Positions 16,201 through 24,196 of a DNA stretch of 64,000 nucleotides are shown piece by piece. The translations under genes and the position numbers were made by a program. How positions within the stretch are numbered: the stretch's first letter is position 1; every line of letters begins with the position of its first letter. The stretch covers positions 930,001 to 994,000 of the forward strand of contig NZ_SMSE01000002.1 of assembly GCF_004354085.1 (NCBI RefSeq), read 5' to 3'. The notes under the pieces were generated by a model. It did not search any database and was not told the DNA's origin. It was given only the letters and a program-made list of their open reading frames with translations. This DNA comes from Seongchinamella unica (lineage in GTDB: Bacteria > Pseudomonadota > Gammaproteobacteria > Pseudomonadales > Halieaceae).

Positions 16201-16959
16201 TCAATCCTTTGAGCATACCGCAGCGCGCAACTGTTGATGATCATGCACGGTAATCTCCCGATTACGCTTGCTGATCACGCCGGCCCTGGCCAGGCGGGCA
16301 AATTCCCTGCTGCAGGTCTCGGTGCGGATCCCGAGATAATTGGCGATATCCTGACCACTCATTGGCAGATGGAAGTGGTCACCCGAACCGCCGTGCTGTG
16401 CTGAGCGGGACGCGAGGCCCAGCAGGAATGCCGCCAGCCGGCTCTTCGCCATTTTCTTGCTCGACAGCTGGCCCAGATGTTCCTGGTAGTCAATGATTCT
16501 GTGGCTCATCAAATGCAGTAACTGGGACTGCAAACCCGGCACTTCCCGGCTAACGCGCTCCAGTTCCCCGAAAGGTATTACGCACAGACAGGTGTCTTCC
16601 AGCGCAATCGCATTGGTCAGGTAGTGGGACTGATCTACCCCTGAAAAGCCGAATATATCCCCCGGCAGGTGACAGCCCATTATGCTGGTTTGGCCATCAC
16701 TGTGGTTCCTGTAGGTTTTTACCGCACCACTGATCACGGCAAACAGGGCGGTGAACTTTTGCTGATCTTCGTAGATCAGGGTCCTCGCCGGAAAAAACGG
16801 CCTCTCCTCGATCACACTCTCCAGAGCAGCCACCTCTTCCGGCCACAGGTGGGCGGGCAGGCACAAGGCCCGCAACTTGCAGGTGTTGCATGACACATCG
16901 AAATCGTGGTCGCAGATGACACTGGCATCCACTGCCAGTGTGGAGAGAGGATTATCCAA
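16201..16959 (-). CDS. fnr: FNR/ANR-type oxygen-sensing transcriptional regulator
   Basis: A 252-residue Crp/Fnr regulator. The iron-sulfur ligands are present: C24-x2-C27-x5-C33 (SCNTCKLRALC) and Cys126 in LCVIPF, matching C20/C23/C29/C122 of E. coli FNR. This implies a 4Fe-4S cluster that senses O2 and dimerises under anoxia. The C-terminal HTH has RTETCSREFARL, preserving the E-xx-SR recognition pattern for TTGAT-N4-ATCAA boxes. The reading starts at TTG 16959 with GAAGGCAG upstream, which is not certain. It would control micro-aerobic metabolism, although no FNR box was noticed at nearby promoters. Confidence 0.88.
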   Translation of the reverse strand: MDNPLSTLAVDASVICDHDFDVSCNTCKLRALCLPAHLWPEEVAALESVIEERPFFPARTLIYEDQQKFTALFAVISGAVKTYRNHSDGQTSIMGCHLPGDIFGFSGVDQSHYLTNAIALEDTCLCVIPFGELERVSREVPGLQSQLLHLMSHRIIDYQEHLGQLSSKKMAKSRLAAFLLGLASRSAQHGGSGDHFHLPMSGQDIANYLGIRTETCSREFARLARAGVISKRNREITVHDHQQLRAAVCSKD

Positions 16960-17080
16960 AACTGCCTTCGCTTGCCCTTACCGTGACTGGAACTATCAAC
17001 CTATCAGGATTCCAGGGTGTTGGGTACGGTTTTACAATTCGGGTTTGTGCCGGTTCACATCTCGCCCCGTGTGGCTCCGG

Positions 17081-17950
17081 CTAGCCACCAGCGGACAAAT
17101 GGGGGATGACTTGTGCGTACTTGTCAATCATTGGCATGACCGCGCCGGGTTGATCCCACAAATCCATGGATACGCCAATGGTCGCTCGGGCAATCCCCAT
17201 ATCCCGGTATTCCTTGAGCTTATCCAGGTTATCGGTGTCCATGATCTGGATATTGATTTCGATATCGTCAGGATTCCGCCCCGCCGCCCTCACCTCGTCC
17301 CTGAAAGAGGCTACCGATTCAGCCACATCGCCCATGGCGACGTCGACCGGGTACCAGCCATCGGCCCAGGCTGCGGCGTGCTTCCGGCCCAGGGGACCCA
17401 TCGCACCCAGGAATATTTTCGGTCCGCCCGCTTGCAAGGGCTTGGGGTCCGCCCAGACAGGGTCAAAGCGGATGTATTCACCCTCGTAGCCCGCCTCGTG
17501 TTCCGACCATAGCACCCTTGTCGCTGCCACGGTTTCGCGCAACACCGCATAGCGCTTGTTGAACGGGTGGGGGTTTACGTTTTCGTATTCCTCCTGGTTC
17601 CAGCCCACACCGGTGCCGATCATCACCCTGCCGCCGGAGAGCCGGTCGAGCGTGGCGATTGTCTTGGCCTGGGAAAAAATGTCCCGTTCCATCAGCAGCG
17701 CAATCCCGGTGCCCAGTTTCAGCTTGCTGGTCGCGTTGGCCGCAGTCATCAGCGACAGGTAAGGGTCCATCATATTGAGGTAGGGCGACGGCAGTTCTCC
17801 CCCCGCGGGATAGGGTGTGGCGCGGGAACAGGGAATATGGCTGTGCTCGCCATACCAGAGTGATTCAAAGCCCCGGTCCTCGAGGGCGCGGGCGAGTTCC
17901 GCGGGATGTGGGTCACTCGGTGTGTTCATCGAGCTGAATGCAAGGTGCAT
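17081..17950 (-). CDS. LLM-class flavin-dependent oxidoreductase
   Basis: A 289-residue luciferase-like monooxygenase-fold TIM barrel, similar in length and pattern to mycobacterial Rv3520c/Rv2161c-type proteins. Segments FESLWYGEHSHIP, LGTGIALLMERD, IATLDRLSGGRVMIGTGVGW and ADGWYPV are all family hallmarks. Related enzymes use F420 or FMN; no F420 biosynthesis gene is seen here. In M. tuberculosis such a gene sits in the cholesterol side-chain region, and here it lies near a P450 and a ketosteroid-isomerase-like gene, which fits a role in steroid or lipid catabolism. It is divergent from that gene (176 bp shared upstream region). The substrate is unknown. Confidence 0.85.
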   Translation of the reverse strand: MHLAFSSMNTPSDPHPAELARALEDRGFESLWYGEHSHIPCSRATPYPAGGELPSPYLNMMDPYLSLMTAANATSKLKLGTGIALLMERDIFSQAKTIATLDRLSGGRVMIGTGVGWNQEEYENVNPHPFNKRYAVLRETVAATRVLWSEHEAGYEGEYIRFDPVWADPKPLQAGGPKIFLGAMGPLGRKHAAAWADGWYPVDVAMGDVAESVASFRDEVRAAGRNPDDIEINIQIMDTDNLDKLKEYRDMGIARATIGVSMDLWDQPGAVMPMIDKYAQVIPHLSAGG

Positions 17951-18126
17951 TTATTATTCTCCAACCTCTGTGGTGACCTCATCATACTAACCGAGGGCGC
18001 GGCACGGTATGCAGTTGCGGGCGCCAGAATGGGCGATTGGTTTAACAATACGGCTTTACTCGTCGACGGCAGTAGTCCCAAGATAACGACTGAAGAATAA
18101 CATCCCGATTCAAGAGGTGATCATCC

Positions 18127-18549
18127 GTGACCAGCAAGCCGCATCTCGCTGTAGAGGCGAACAAAAAATCCGTCAAGTATGCCAGCGAAGGCAACAAAGA
18201 GGCCTGGCTGGCGCTATACGCCGAAGACGCCCTGGTCGCCGATCCCGTCGGCGTCTCGCCAATGGACCCGGCCGGCGAAGGCCACCGGGGTATTGCCGCC
18301 ATTGAACAGTTCTGGGATACAGTGATCGGACCGTCCAACATCCAGATACGGGTCGAAAAGCGCTGGATAAGCGGTGATTACTGCTGCTGTGTCGCCCAGG
18401 TTGCCAGAAACGACCTCGGCGATGGCAAGTACGCTGACTGCGACATGCTGGCAGTGTATGAAGTCAATGAAGAAGGCCTGATCACGCGCATGCAGGCCCA
18501 CTGGGATTTTGACCAACTCATGACCCAGATCGCGGCAGCTGCCGGGTGA
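18127..18549 (+). CDS. Ketosteroid-isomerase-like NTF2-fold protein (SnoaL/KSI type)
   Basis: A 140-residue NTF2-fold protein with the KSI signature: ADPVG with the general-base Asp at residue 39, and a C-terminal RMQAHWDF that mirrors MQAYW of Pseudomonas ketosteroid isomerase. Tyr18 may take the Tyr16 role. By hand alignment the second acid (Asp103 in P. putida) falls at Ala109, so the oxyanion hole is incomplete and isomerase activity is uncertain. GTG 18127 follows GAGGTG-like Shine-Dalgarno bases. Its TGA stop overlaps the GTG start of the next gene, so the two are coupled. A 5-ene-3-keto isomerisation is an attractive but unproven role. Confidence 0.8.
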   Translation: MTSKPHLAVEANKKSVKYASEGNKEAWLALYAEDALVADPVGVSPMDPAGEGHRGIAAIEQFWDTVIGPSNIQIRVEKRWISGDYCCCVAQVARNDLGDGKYADCDMLAVYEVNEEGLITRMQAHWDFDQLMTQIAAAAG

Positions 18550-20075
18550 TCAAACGCTGGCTACTAACCCTGGTGCTGTTGCCAGGGAGCAGTGTCGCCT
18601 CAACGCAGGCGTATTATTCCCCCGGGGGCTGGCCCACGCTGCACCATGACGCGGGAAACCGCCGTTCGGTAGATATCGATCTGGGCGACCGTCAATACTC
18701 ACGGCGCTGGCACGCGCTGGAGGGCGCCACGGTGCTCACTGCCCCGACTGTCAGTCCCGACGGGCAGTCACTGTATGTCACCACCGGTCAGGGCAAGGGA
18801 CACAGCAACCTGCACGCGTTCACGATTGATGGCGAATTGTTGTGGCAGTCCCGGCCATGGCATTCACCGGATGACGGCGTCGATCCCTGCGCGTTGCTTT
18901 CAAGCCCCGTCATTGATGCCGACGGCGACATCTATCTCAGCGACTGCAACCAGCTGTTCGCCTTTCACGCTGACGGCAAGGAAAAGTGGGTCATCCCCCT
19001 GCCCGCGCCCGCCAGAGACGACTGGGCCGCGGCTGGCGACCACCCGGTCAACGCCTTTACCACCGCAGCCTTCACCCCCGGGGGACACGTACTGGGGGTC
19101 ACCAACTTTGGCGATGTCATGCTGGTGGACCGGGAGAGTGGCGAGGTACTGAACAGACCCTATCGCTTGCCTGCCGCTGCCGCCCCCTACGCCCACACTG
19201 TCCAATTGCCGGACAGCCTGCTGTCCGGGGGACTGATGGACGAAGCCTTCAAGGAGTGGGCATGGCAATTGATTTTCGGCGGCAGCATGCGTTCGGCCAA
19301 CACCCCGGCGGTCGCCGCTAACGGTCGTATTTTTGTGGTGGGCAGCAGTGCAACCGAGGGCGTGGGCGCGGTGTTTGGGCTGGACGTGTTAGAAAGTGGC
19401 GACGGAGCGGAGATAAGCACCGCCTTCATCACCGAGATTGGTATCGGCAGCGGTTCCAGCCCCGCCCTGTCGCCCGTTGAAGAGCGGGTTTATGTCAGCG
19501 ACGAGGAGGGCTGGCTTTACAGCCTGGATACCGAGTCGGGCGCCATTGCCTGGAAAGTGAAAACCCAGGCCGCTGCCGGCGCAGCAGGTGTTGCCGACGA
19601 TGGCACCGTGTACGCGCTCCAGTCCAGTGGCGCCGCAGTGATTGCGATAAGCCCCGATGGCGAAATCAAGTGGCGGAGTGAAACCGCGCAACTGGCCGAT
19701 AAGCAGCCGGATTCTTGGCTGTTTGGCGCACCCATAGAGTCGGCCAATGGCAATCCCACAATCACTAAGGACGCCATCATCGTGCCCATTCTGGTGGGTT
19801 ATCGGCTGCCGTTTATCGTCGCGCCGTTACCGGTCGCTTCCTACCTGGTCGCGCTGGACATCGACAGCGGCCAACTGCTGCGGATACTGACCCCCCTCCC
19901 CGATGATTCTTCCGGCATTACCGCCATACTCCCCGATGGCACCTTGGTAAGCAGTATCGGAGCCGTGGTGACCTCGGCCCTGGCGCCGCTGAAACCGGTG
20001 GTCAACTGGTTGCTGCCGGCCAACACCGAGGTGATGGAGGTCACCGGCGGTATTCAGGTCACCTTCCCGGATTAA
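18546..20075 (+). CDS. Secreted PQQ-like beta-propeller protein
   Basis: A 509-residue protein with a signal peptide (residues 1-20, cleaving near SSVAS-TQ) and repeated quinoprotein-type blades, for example PTVSPDGQSLYVTT, PVIDADGDIYLS, AGVADDGTVYAL and GLDVLESGDGAEIS. The tryptophan-docking pattern of PQQ dehydrogenases is seen only weakly, and no PQQ-binding residues or heme motif were found, so it may be a structural or binding propeller rather than an enzyme. It likely acts in the periplasm or on the cell surface. GTG 18546 overlaps the KSI-like stop by three bases, an unusual coupling of a cytosolic-type and an exported protein. Confidence 0.75.
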   Translation: MIKRWLLTLVLLPGSSVASTQAYYSPGGWPTLHHDAGNRRSVDIDLGDRQYSRRWHALEGATVLTAPTVSPDGQSLYVTTGQGKGHSNLHAFTIDGELLWQSRPWHSPDDGVDPCALLSSPVIDADGDIYLSDCNQLFAFHADGKEKWVIPLPAPARDDWAAAGDHPVNAFTTAAFTPGGHVLGVTNFGDVMLVDRESGEVLNRPYRLPAAAAPYAHTVQLPDSLLSGGLMDEAFKEWAWQLIFGGSMRSANTPAVAANGRIFVVGSSATEGVGAVFGLDVLESGDGAEISTAFITEIGIGSGSSPALSPVEERVYVSDEEGWLYSLDTESGAIAWKVKTQAAAGAAGVADDGTVYALQSSGAAVIAISPDGEIKWRSETAQLADKQPDSWLFGAPIESANGNPTITKDAIIVPILVGYRLPFIVAPLPVASYLVALDIDSGQLLRILTPLPDDSSGITAILPDGTLVSSIGAVVTSALAPLKPVVNWLLPANTEVMEVTGGIQVTFPD

Positions 20076-20084
20076 CCGGTGAGG

Positions 20085-20957
20085 CTAGTCGCCGAGCTTG
20101 AACACTCGCCGGGCATTGTCCCGCAGGAACAGGGGCCAGACATGATCGCGCAGTGGCACCCCGGGCATGTCCTTGAAAATACGCTCCAGTGAAATACCCA
20201 TGGGGAAGTAGCCCGCGTACATCACCTGTTCACTGCCCCGGGTATTGGCAAACTCGATGATGTCGCTGGGATAGAACCTGGGCGCGAAGGCACTGGTCAT
20301 GTAATGCAGGTTCGGGTATTTCAACATCAGTTTCCAGGCGAGCTCTGTCCAGGGCTCACCGCCATGGCGCATCACCACCTTGAGTTCAGGAAAAAACCAG
20401 CAGACTTCATCCAGGTGCTCTACTTTCTGGGGTTCCATGGGCAGCCTTGGACCGGGCACGCCGACGCAGGGACAAAACGGGATATCCAGGTCGACACAGG
20501 TCGCGTAAATGGGATACCAGCGTTTGTCATTGATGGGAACCTGGGGGCAGAGCCCGGACGGGAAGGCCGTGACCGCCTTGATATCGAACTCGTCTTTCAG
20601 CCGGCGAATCTTGCGCACCTCGTCCATCGCCAGATTGGGATTAGCCTCATAGGAGGCAAAAAAACGCTCGGGGTACTGCCGCAAGGCTGATTCATGGGTG
20701 AGTTGCGGGTCCCCGGTGATGCCCACCATCGCCTGTGAAATACCGTAGCGGTCCATCTGCGACAGGGTGTAGGACAGGCCGTCCTTTATGTCCTTCAGGT
20801 CAGGCACATCGAACATGTACTGGGCCGGCATACTGAACAGTTGGCGACTGTCGTTATCAAGAAACAGGGGCTTCATATACTCGTACCAGTCACCCTGTTC
20901 ATCACTGGGTATCGCCAGCATCAGGTCGATTATGCCGATCTCTTCAGGCATGGGCAT
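20085..20957 (-). CDS. Amidohydrolase-family TIM-barrel protein with degenerate metal site
   Basis: A 290-residue Amidohydrolase_2-type protein (PF04909-like). The second-half hallmarks are present (KVVMRHGGEPWTEL and LRDNARRVFKL). The first metal-binding motif HxH after strand 1 is missing: the N-terminus reads GIIDLMLAIP. The usual Asp near strand 8 is also not seen in YAGYFPMG. It may have lost hydrolytic activity or use another mechanism, such as decarboxylation or ligand binding. Such divergent amidohydrolases occur beside steroid and aromatic catabolic genes. It is divergent from the next ligase across an upstream palindrome (20986-21001). Confidence 0.75.
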   Translation of the reverse strand: MPMPEEIGIIDLMLAIPSDEQGDWYEYMKPLFLDNDSRQLFSMPAQYMFDVPDLKDIKDGLSYTLSQMDRYGISQAMVGITGDPQLTHESALRQYPERFFASYEANPNLAMDEVRKIRRLKDEFDIKAVTAFPSGLCPQVPINDKRWYPIYATCVDLDIPFCPCVGVPGPRLPMEPQKVEHLDEVCWFFPELKVVMRHGGEPWTELAWKLMLKYPNLHYMTSAFAPRFYPSDIIEFANTRGSEQVMYAGYFPMGISLERIFKDMPGVPLRDHVWPLFLRDNARRVFKLGD

Positions 20958-20985
20958 TGGGCTTCTCCCCCGTTCGCGGTCAAGG

Positions 20986-21001
20986 CGGCTAACTGTAGCC
21001 G
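20986..21001. promoter_or_regulatory. Palindrome in a divergent promoter region
   Basis: CGGCTA-ACTG-TAGCCG is a perfect 6-4-6 inverted repeat lying about 30 bp upstream of the amidohydrolase start and 165 bp upstream of the ligase start. A candidate repressor site. Confidence 0.35.
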
Positions 21002-21165
21002 ACTACCGAGGCTAGCACAGGCGGTAAGTCCAGGCTCCGCCGATAAGCCAGGCGCGGGTTTAAATCCTTGTATCAGCTTGCCCGGAGATCACTCGCCGGG
21101 CTGCACCCGCAGTTTTCTGGCGTATAGTGAAAACATCCGTACAAGCCTGGCGCAGGAGCCTTCCC

Positions 21166-22878
21166 ATGACTGTTTCCGGAAGCGAAATAAAACGCAAAAT
21201 ATCCGAACTCACGGCCTCCGGCGCGTTCTTCGAAGTTGAGGAGACCGCCTTTGCCGGCGGCACCTACCGGGCCTACAAGCATGCCCCAAAAACCGCGGTG
21301 GAGATTATCAACAATGCCCGCGGTCACGGCGAACTGGAGTTCCTGGTATACGAGGGTGAGCGCTACAGCTACGATCGCTTCTTCGGGCAGGTGGATGCGC
21401 TGGCGGCGCAGATGCAGGGTGATTTCGAGATCGAGAAAGGCGATCGGATTGCCATCGCCATGCGCAACAACGTGGAATGGATCACTGCCTATGTCGCCGC
21501 AACCCTGGTCGGCGCGATTGCGGTACCCATCAACAGCTGGGGCAAGACAGAGGAATTGCAGTACGCCATCGCCGACTCCGGGGCCAGCCTGCTGATCTGC
21601 GACGAGGCAAGGTTCATGTTGATAGCCGAACAATTTCCAAGCCTGGATATTGCCGGCATAGTGGTCCCCGCCTCGGAGAGTTTTGTTCGCCCTGACTGCG
21701 TAGCCCTGTTCGACGATGTGATCAGTGCCGGTGAAGAGCAGCCGCTGCGAACGGTGGAGGTGCTGCCGGAAGACCATGCACTGATTCTCTATACTTCCGG
21801 CAGCACCGGTTTCCCGAAAGGCGTGCTGCACCGCCACGGTGCTATCGGCCAGGCCCTGATGAATATGATGTTCATTGGCCTGCTGGTCGCCGAATTCGAG
21901 GGCGGGCCGCGGGAATATCGCGGTGGCGCGAAACGGGAAACCCCGATGCTGACAGTGCCACTGTTTCATGCCACCGGCCTGTTGGGCGGCCTGTACCTGC
22001 CTGTTGCCATGGGGCAGAAGGTGGTGATGATGTACAAGTGGGACAGTACCCGGGCGCTTGCATTGATCGAGCAGGAAAGGGTGACGGGGCTGTCCACAGT
22101 TCCGGCAATTTTGCAGGACCTGCTGGGCCACCCCGACTACGAAAAATACGATACCCGATCGCTGATGCGGGTCAGCGCAGCCGGGGCTGCAACGCCGGCC
22201 GGCCTGCCGGCGCTGATCCACAGCCGGATCGACAACCCCAGCAGTTCCGCCGGCTATGGCATGACCGAAACCCTGGCCGTCGGCGCAACCATGAGCGGTG
22301 CCCTGTTCGAATTCAAGCCGGACGCCGCTGGCATACCCTCCCCCATCATGGAGTTTCGTTTTGTCGATAGTACGGGCGAGAGGCTGCCCGAGGGGGAACC
22401 CGGGGAAATCGAGCTGCGCGGCATCAGCTGCACCCCCGGGTACTGGCAGAAACCCGAAGCCAACGCCAGCACCTTTGGTGAGAACGGCTGGATGAAGACT
22501 GGCGACATCGGCAACATCGACGAGGACGGCTATCTGCACATCACCGGACGGCTCAAGGAAATCGTTATCCGCGGTGGCGAAAACATTTATCCCGGTGAAA
22601 TTGAACAGACGGCCTATGAGTGCGACGAGGTACGGGAGGTGGTGGTGTTCGGTGAACCCGATGAGGCAATGGGCGAGGAACTGGTGATGGTGGCCTACCT
22701 CGACCCCGAACGACATTTGCAGGAAGCTGATCTCAGGGGTTTCCTGCAGCAACGGTTAGCGGGCTACAAGGTGCCGCGGACCATCCGCTTCAGCGAACAG
22801 CCGCTGCCGCGTAACGCCAGCGAAAAACTGCACAAGCTCAGGGTAAAGGAAGCCTACCTTGGCAGCGGCGATGCCTGA
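21166..22878 (+). CDS. Class I adenylate-forming acyl-CoA ligase
   Basis: A 570-residue AMP-binding enzyme that activates a carboxylic acid to acyl-CoA. The P-loop LYTSGSTGFPKGVLH lies near residue 219, GYGMTE near residue 366, GDIGNIDEDGY near 449, and a catalytic Lys region ASEKLHKLRVKE near the C-terminus. ATG 21166 is chosen because CAGGAGCC lies just upstream; an ATG at 21127 would add 13 non-homologous residues. It is divergent from the amidohydrolase and converges with the alcohol dehydrogenase gene. The substrate is unknown, and the C-terminal region is typical of medium/long-chain or aryl acid ligases. Confidence 0.88.
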   Translation: MTVSGSEIKRKISELTASGAFFEVEETAFAGGTYRAYKHAPKTAVEIINNARGHGELEFLVYEGERYSYDRFFGQVDALAAQMQGDFEIEKGDRIAIAMRNNVEWITAYVAATLVGAIAVPINSWGKTEELQYAIADSGASLLICDEARFMLIAEQFPSLDIAGIVVPASESFVRPDCVALFDDVISAGEEQPLRTVEVLPEDHALILYTSGSTGFPKGVLHRHGAIGQALMNMMFIGLLVAEFEGGPREYRGGAKRETPMLTVPLFHATGLLGGLYLPVAMGQKVVMMYKWDSTRALALIEQERVTGLSTVPAILQDLLGHPDYEKYDTRSLMRVSAAGAATPAGLPALIHSRIDNPSSSAGYGMTETLAVGATMSGALFEFKPDAAGIPSPIMEFRFVDSTGERLPEGEPGEIELRGISCTPGYWQKPEANASTFGENGWMKTGDIGNIDEDGYLHITGRLKEIVIRGGENIYPGEIEQTAYECDEVREVVVFGEPDEAMGEELVMVAYLDPERHLQEADLRGFLQQRLAGYKVPRTIRFSEQPLPRNASEKLHKLRVKEAYLGSGDA

Positions 22879-22892
22879 GTAGCCCGGGGCGC

Positions 22893-24005
22893 CTATATCT
22901 CGATCACAGTGCGGATACCCCGCCCCTGTTCAAGGTCGGCAAAACCCTCGTTGATTTCCTCCAGCGGGCGCCGGTGGCTAATCATTGCCTCGATATCCAA
23001 CAGGCCCCGGCGCCACAGGCGCAGTAACCTCGGAATCTCGTAAAGCGAATTGCAGGAACCGAGCAAACAGCCACAGAGCTTCTTTTCCAGGGCCTGGAAC
23101 AACACCACATTGGGAATATGCAGGTCTTCCTCCAGCGCTGGTGAGCCGACAATGACGGTGGTGCCGCCCATGCGCGTCAGTTGCAGGCCCTGTTCGATCA
23201 GCGCTGCCTTGCCCGCGGCTTCGAAGGCGTAGTCAACGCCGATGCCATCGGTAGCCTCCATAACAATCGCCGGTATATCATCGTTGCCGGGATCAACAAC
23301 GTGGGTAGCGCCGAACCGACGCGCCTGCTGCCGGCGCTCGGCAACCGGGTCGGAGGCAATAATCACCTCCGCGCCGGCGATGCGGGCACCCTGGATGGCA
23401 GCCATGCCGATACCGCCCAGGCCAAGTACCACGCAGGTTGCCCCGGCCTCCATATCCACGGTGTTGAGCACCGCGCCAACGCCCGTTTGCAGTGCACAGC
23501 CAATCACACAGGCCACATCCAGCGGGATATCCTGGTCGATCTTGACCGCCCCGGTGGCCGGGAGGGTCACAAACTCTGCCAGCGCGCCAATGCCGCAACC
23601 CCGGTAGACCACCTCTCCATTGCGGGAAATGCCGGTACTGCCGTCAGGCAGGGTACCGGACAGAATACTCATGGCGTTGGTACACAGGCTGTATTGACGG
23701 CGCTGGCAGTAGTAGCACTGACCGCAGGGCGCGGCAGGCGTAAGCACCACATGATCGCCAGCGGCCAGATGGGTCACTCCCTCGCCAACCGACTCGACAA
23801 TCCCGGCGGCCTCGTGCCCGGGCACCTGCGGTCCCATCAGCGGTGACTTGCCGGTGATAAAGCCCAGATCAGAGTGGCAAAGGCTGCAGTATTTAACCCG
23901 CACCCGCACCTCCCCGACCCTGGGCTGGATCACCTCGAGATCATCCCGAATTTCGAGTGCCTTTCCCGCCTGCTCCAGTACCACTGCCCGCATATGACGT
24001 CCCAT
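22893..24005 (-). CDS. Zinc-dependent alcohol dehydrogenase (MDR, class III-like)
   Basis: A 370-residue medium-chain dehydrogenase. The catalytic zinc ligands are in CSLCHSD, GHEAAG and the CALQTGVGA region; the structural zinc site is CGQCYYCQRRQYSLC (C-x2-C-x2-C-x7-C). The Rossmann motif GLGGIGMAA lies near residue 198, followed by an acidic Asp (SDPVAE) that suggests NAD+. It oxidises primary alcohols or formyl conjugates and resembles class III/alkane-oxidation ADHs, which could oxidise a P450-made omega-alcohol. The start at 24005 is uncertain: an internal ATG at 23993 gives the usual MRAVVLE N-terminus, and its Shine-Dalgarno is weak. It is divergent from the next ligase. Confidence 0.88.
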   Translation of the reverse strand: MGRHMRAVVLEQAGKALEIRDDLEVIQPRVGEVRVRVKYCSLCHSDLGFITGKSPLMGPQVPGHEAAGIVESVGEGVTHLAAGDHVVLTPAAPCGQCYYCQRRQYSLCTNAMSILSGTLPDGSTGISRNGEVVYRGCGIGALAEFVTLPATGAVKIDQDIPLDVACVIGCALQTGVGAVLNTVDMEAGATCVVLGLGGIGMAAIQGARIAGAEVIIASDPVAERRQQARRFGATHVVDPGNDDIPAIVMEATDGIGVDYAFEAAGKAALIEQGLQLTRMGGTTVIVGSPALEEDLHIPNVVLFQALEKKLCGCLLGSCNSLYEIPRLLRLWRRGLLDIEAMISHRRPLEEINEGFADLEQGRGIRTVIEI

Positions 24006-24196
24006 GTTGATTGTTCTGTGACAAACAGGTTATCCGGCAGCCCGGCGACGGTCCAGCAAGGCAAAGCATTCAGCTTGCCAGATAGTTATACGGCGGATCA
24101 CTTTCTTGCCGTCGTATATCCCCAAACCGCAGAGCACGATATCACTACCAGCGGCCTCGGTTATACTCGCCAGCAACGAGATTGACGGTATCGCCA

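Noticed and set aside
21073-22752. A 559-codon open frame on the minus strand opposite the ligase gene
   Set aside because: It is a codon-bias shadow of the ligase gene, whose protein shows the complete adenylate-forming motifs; the antisense translation matches no family.
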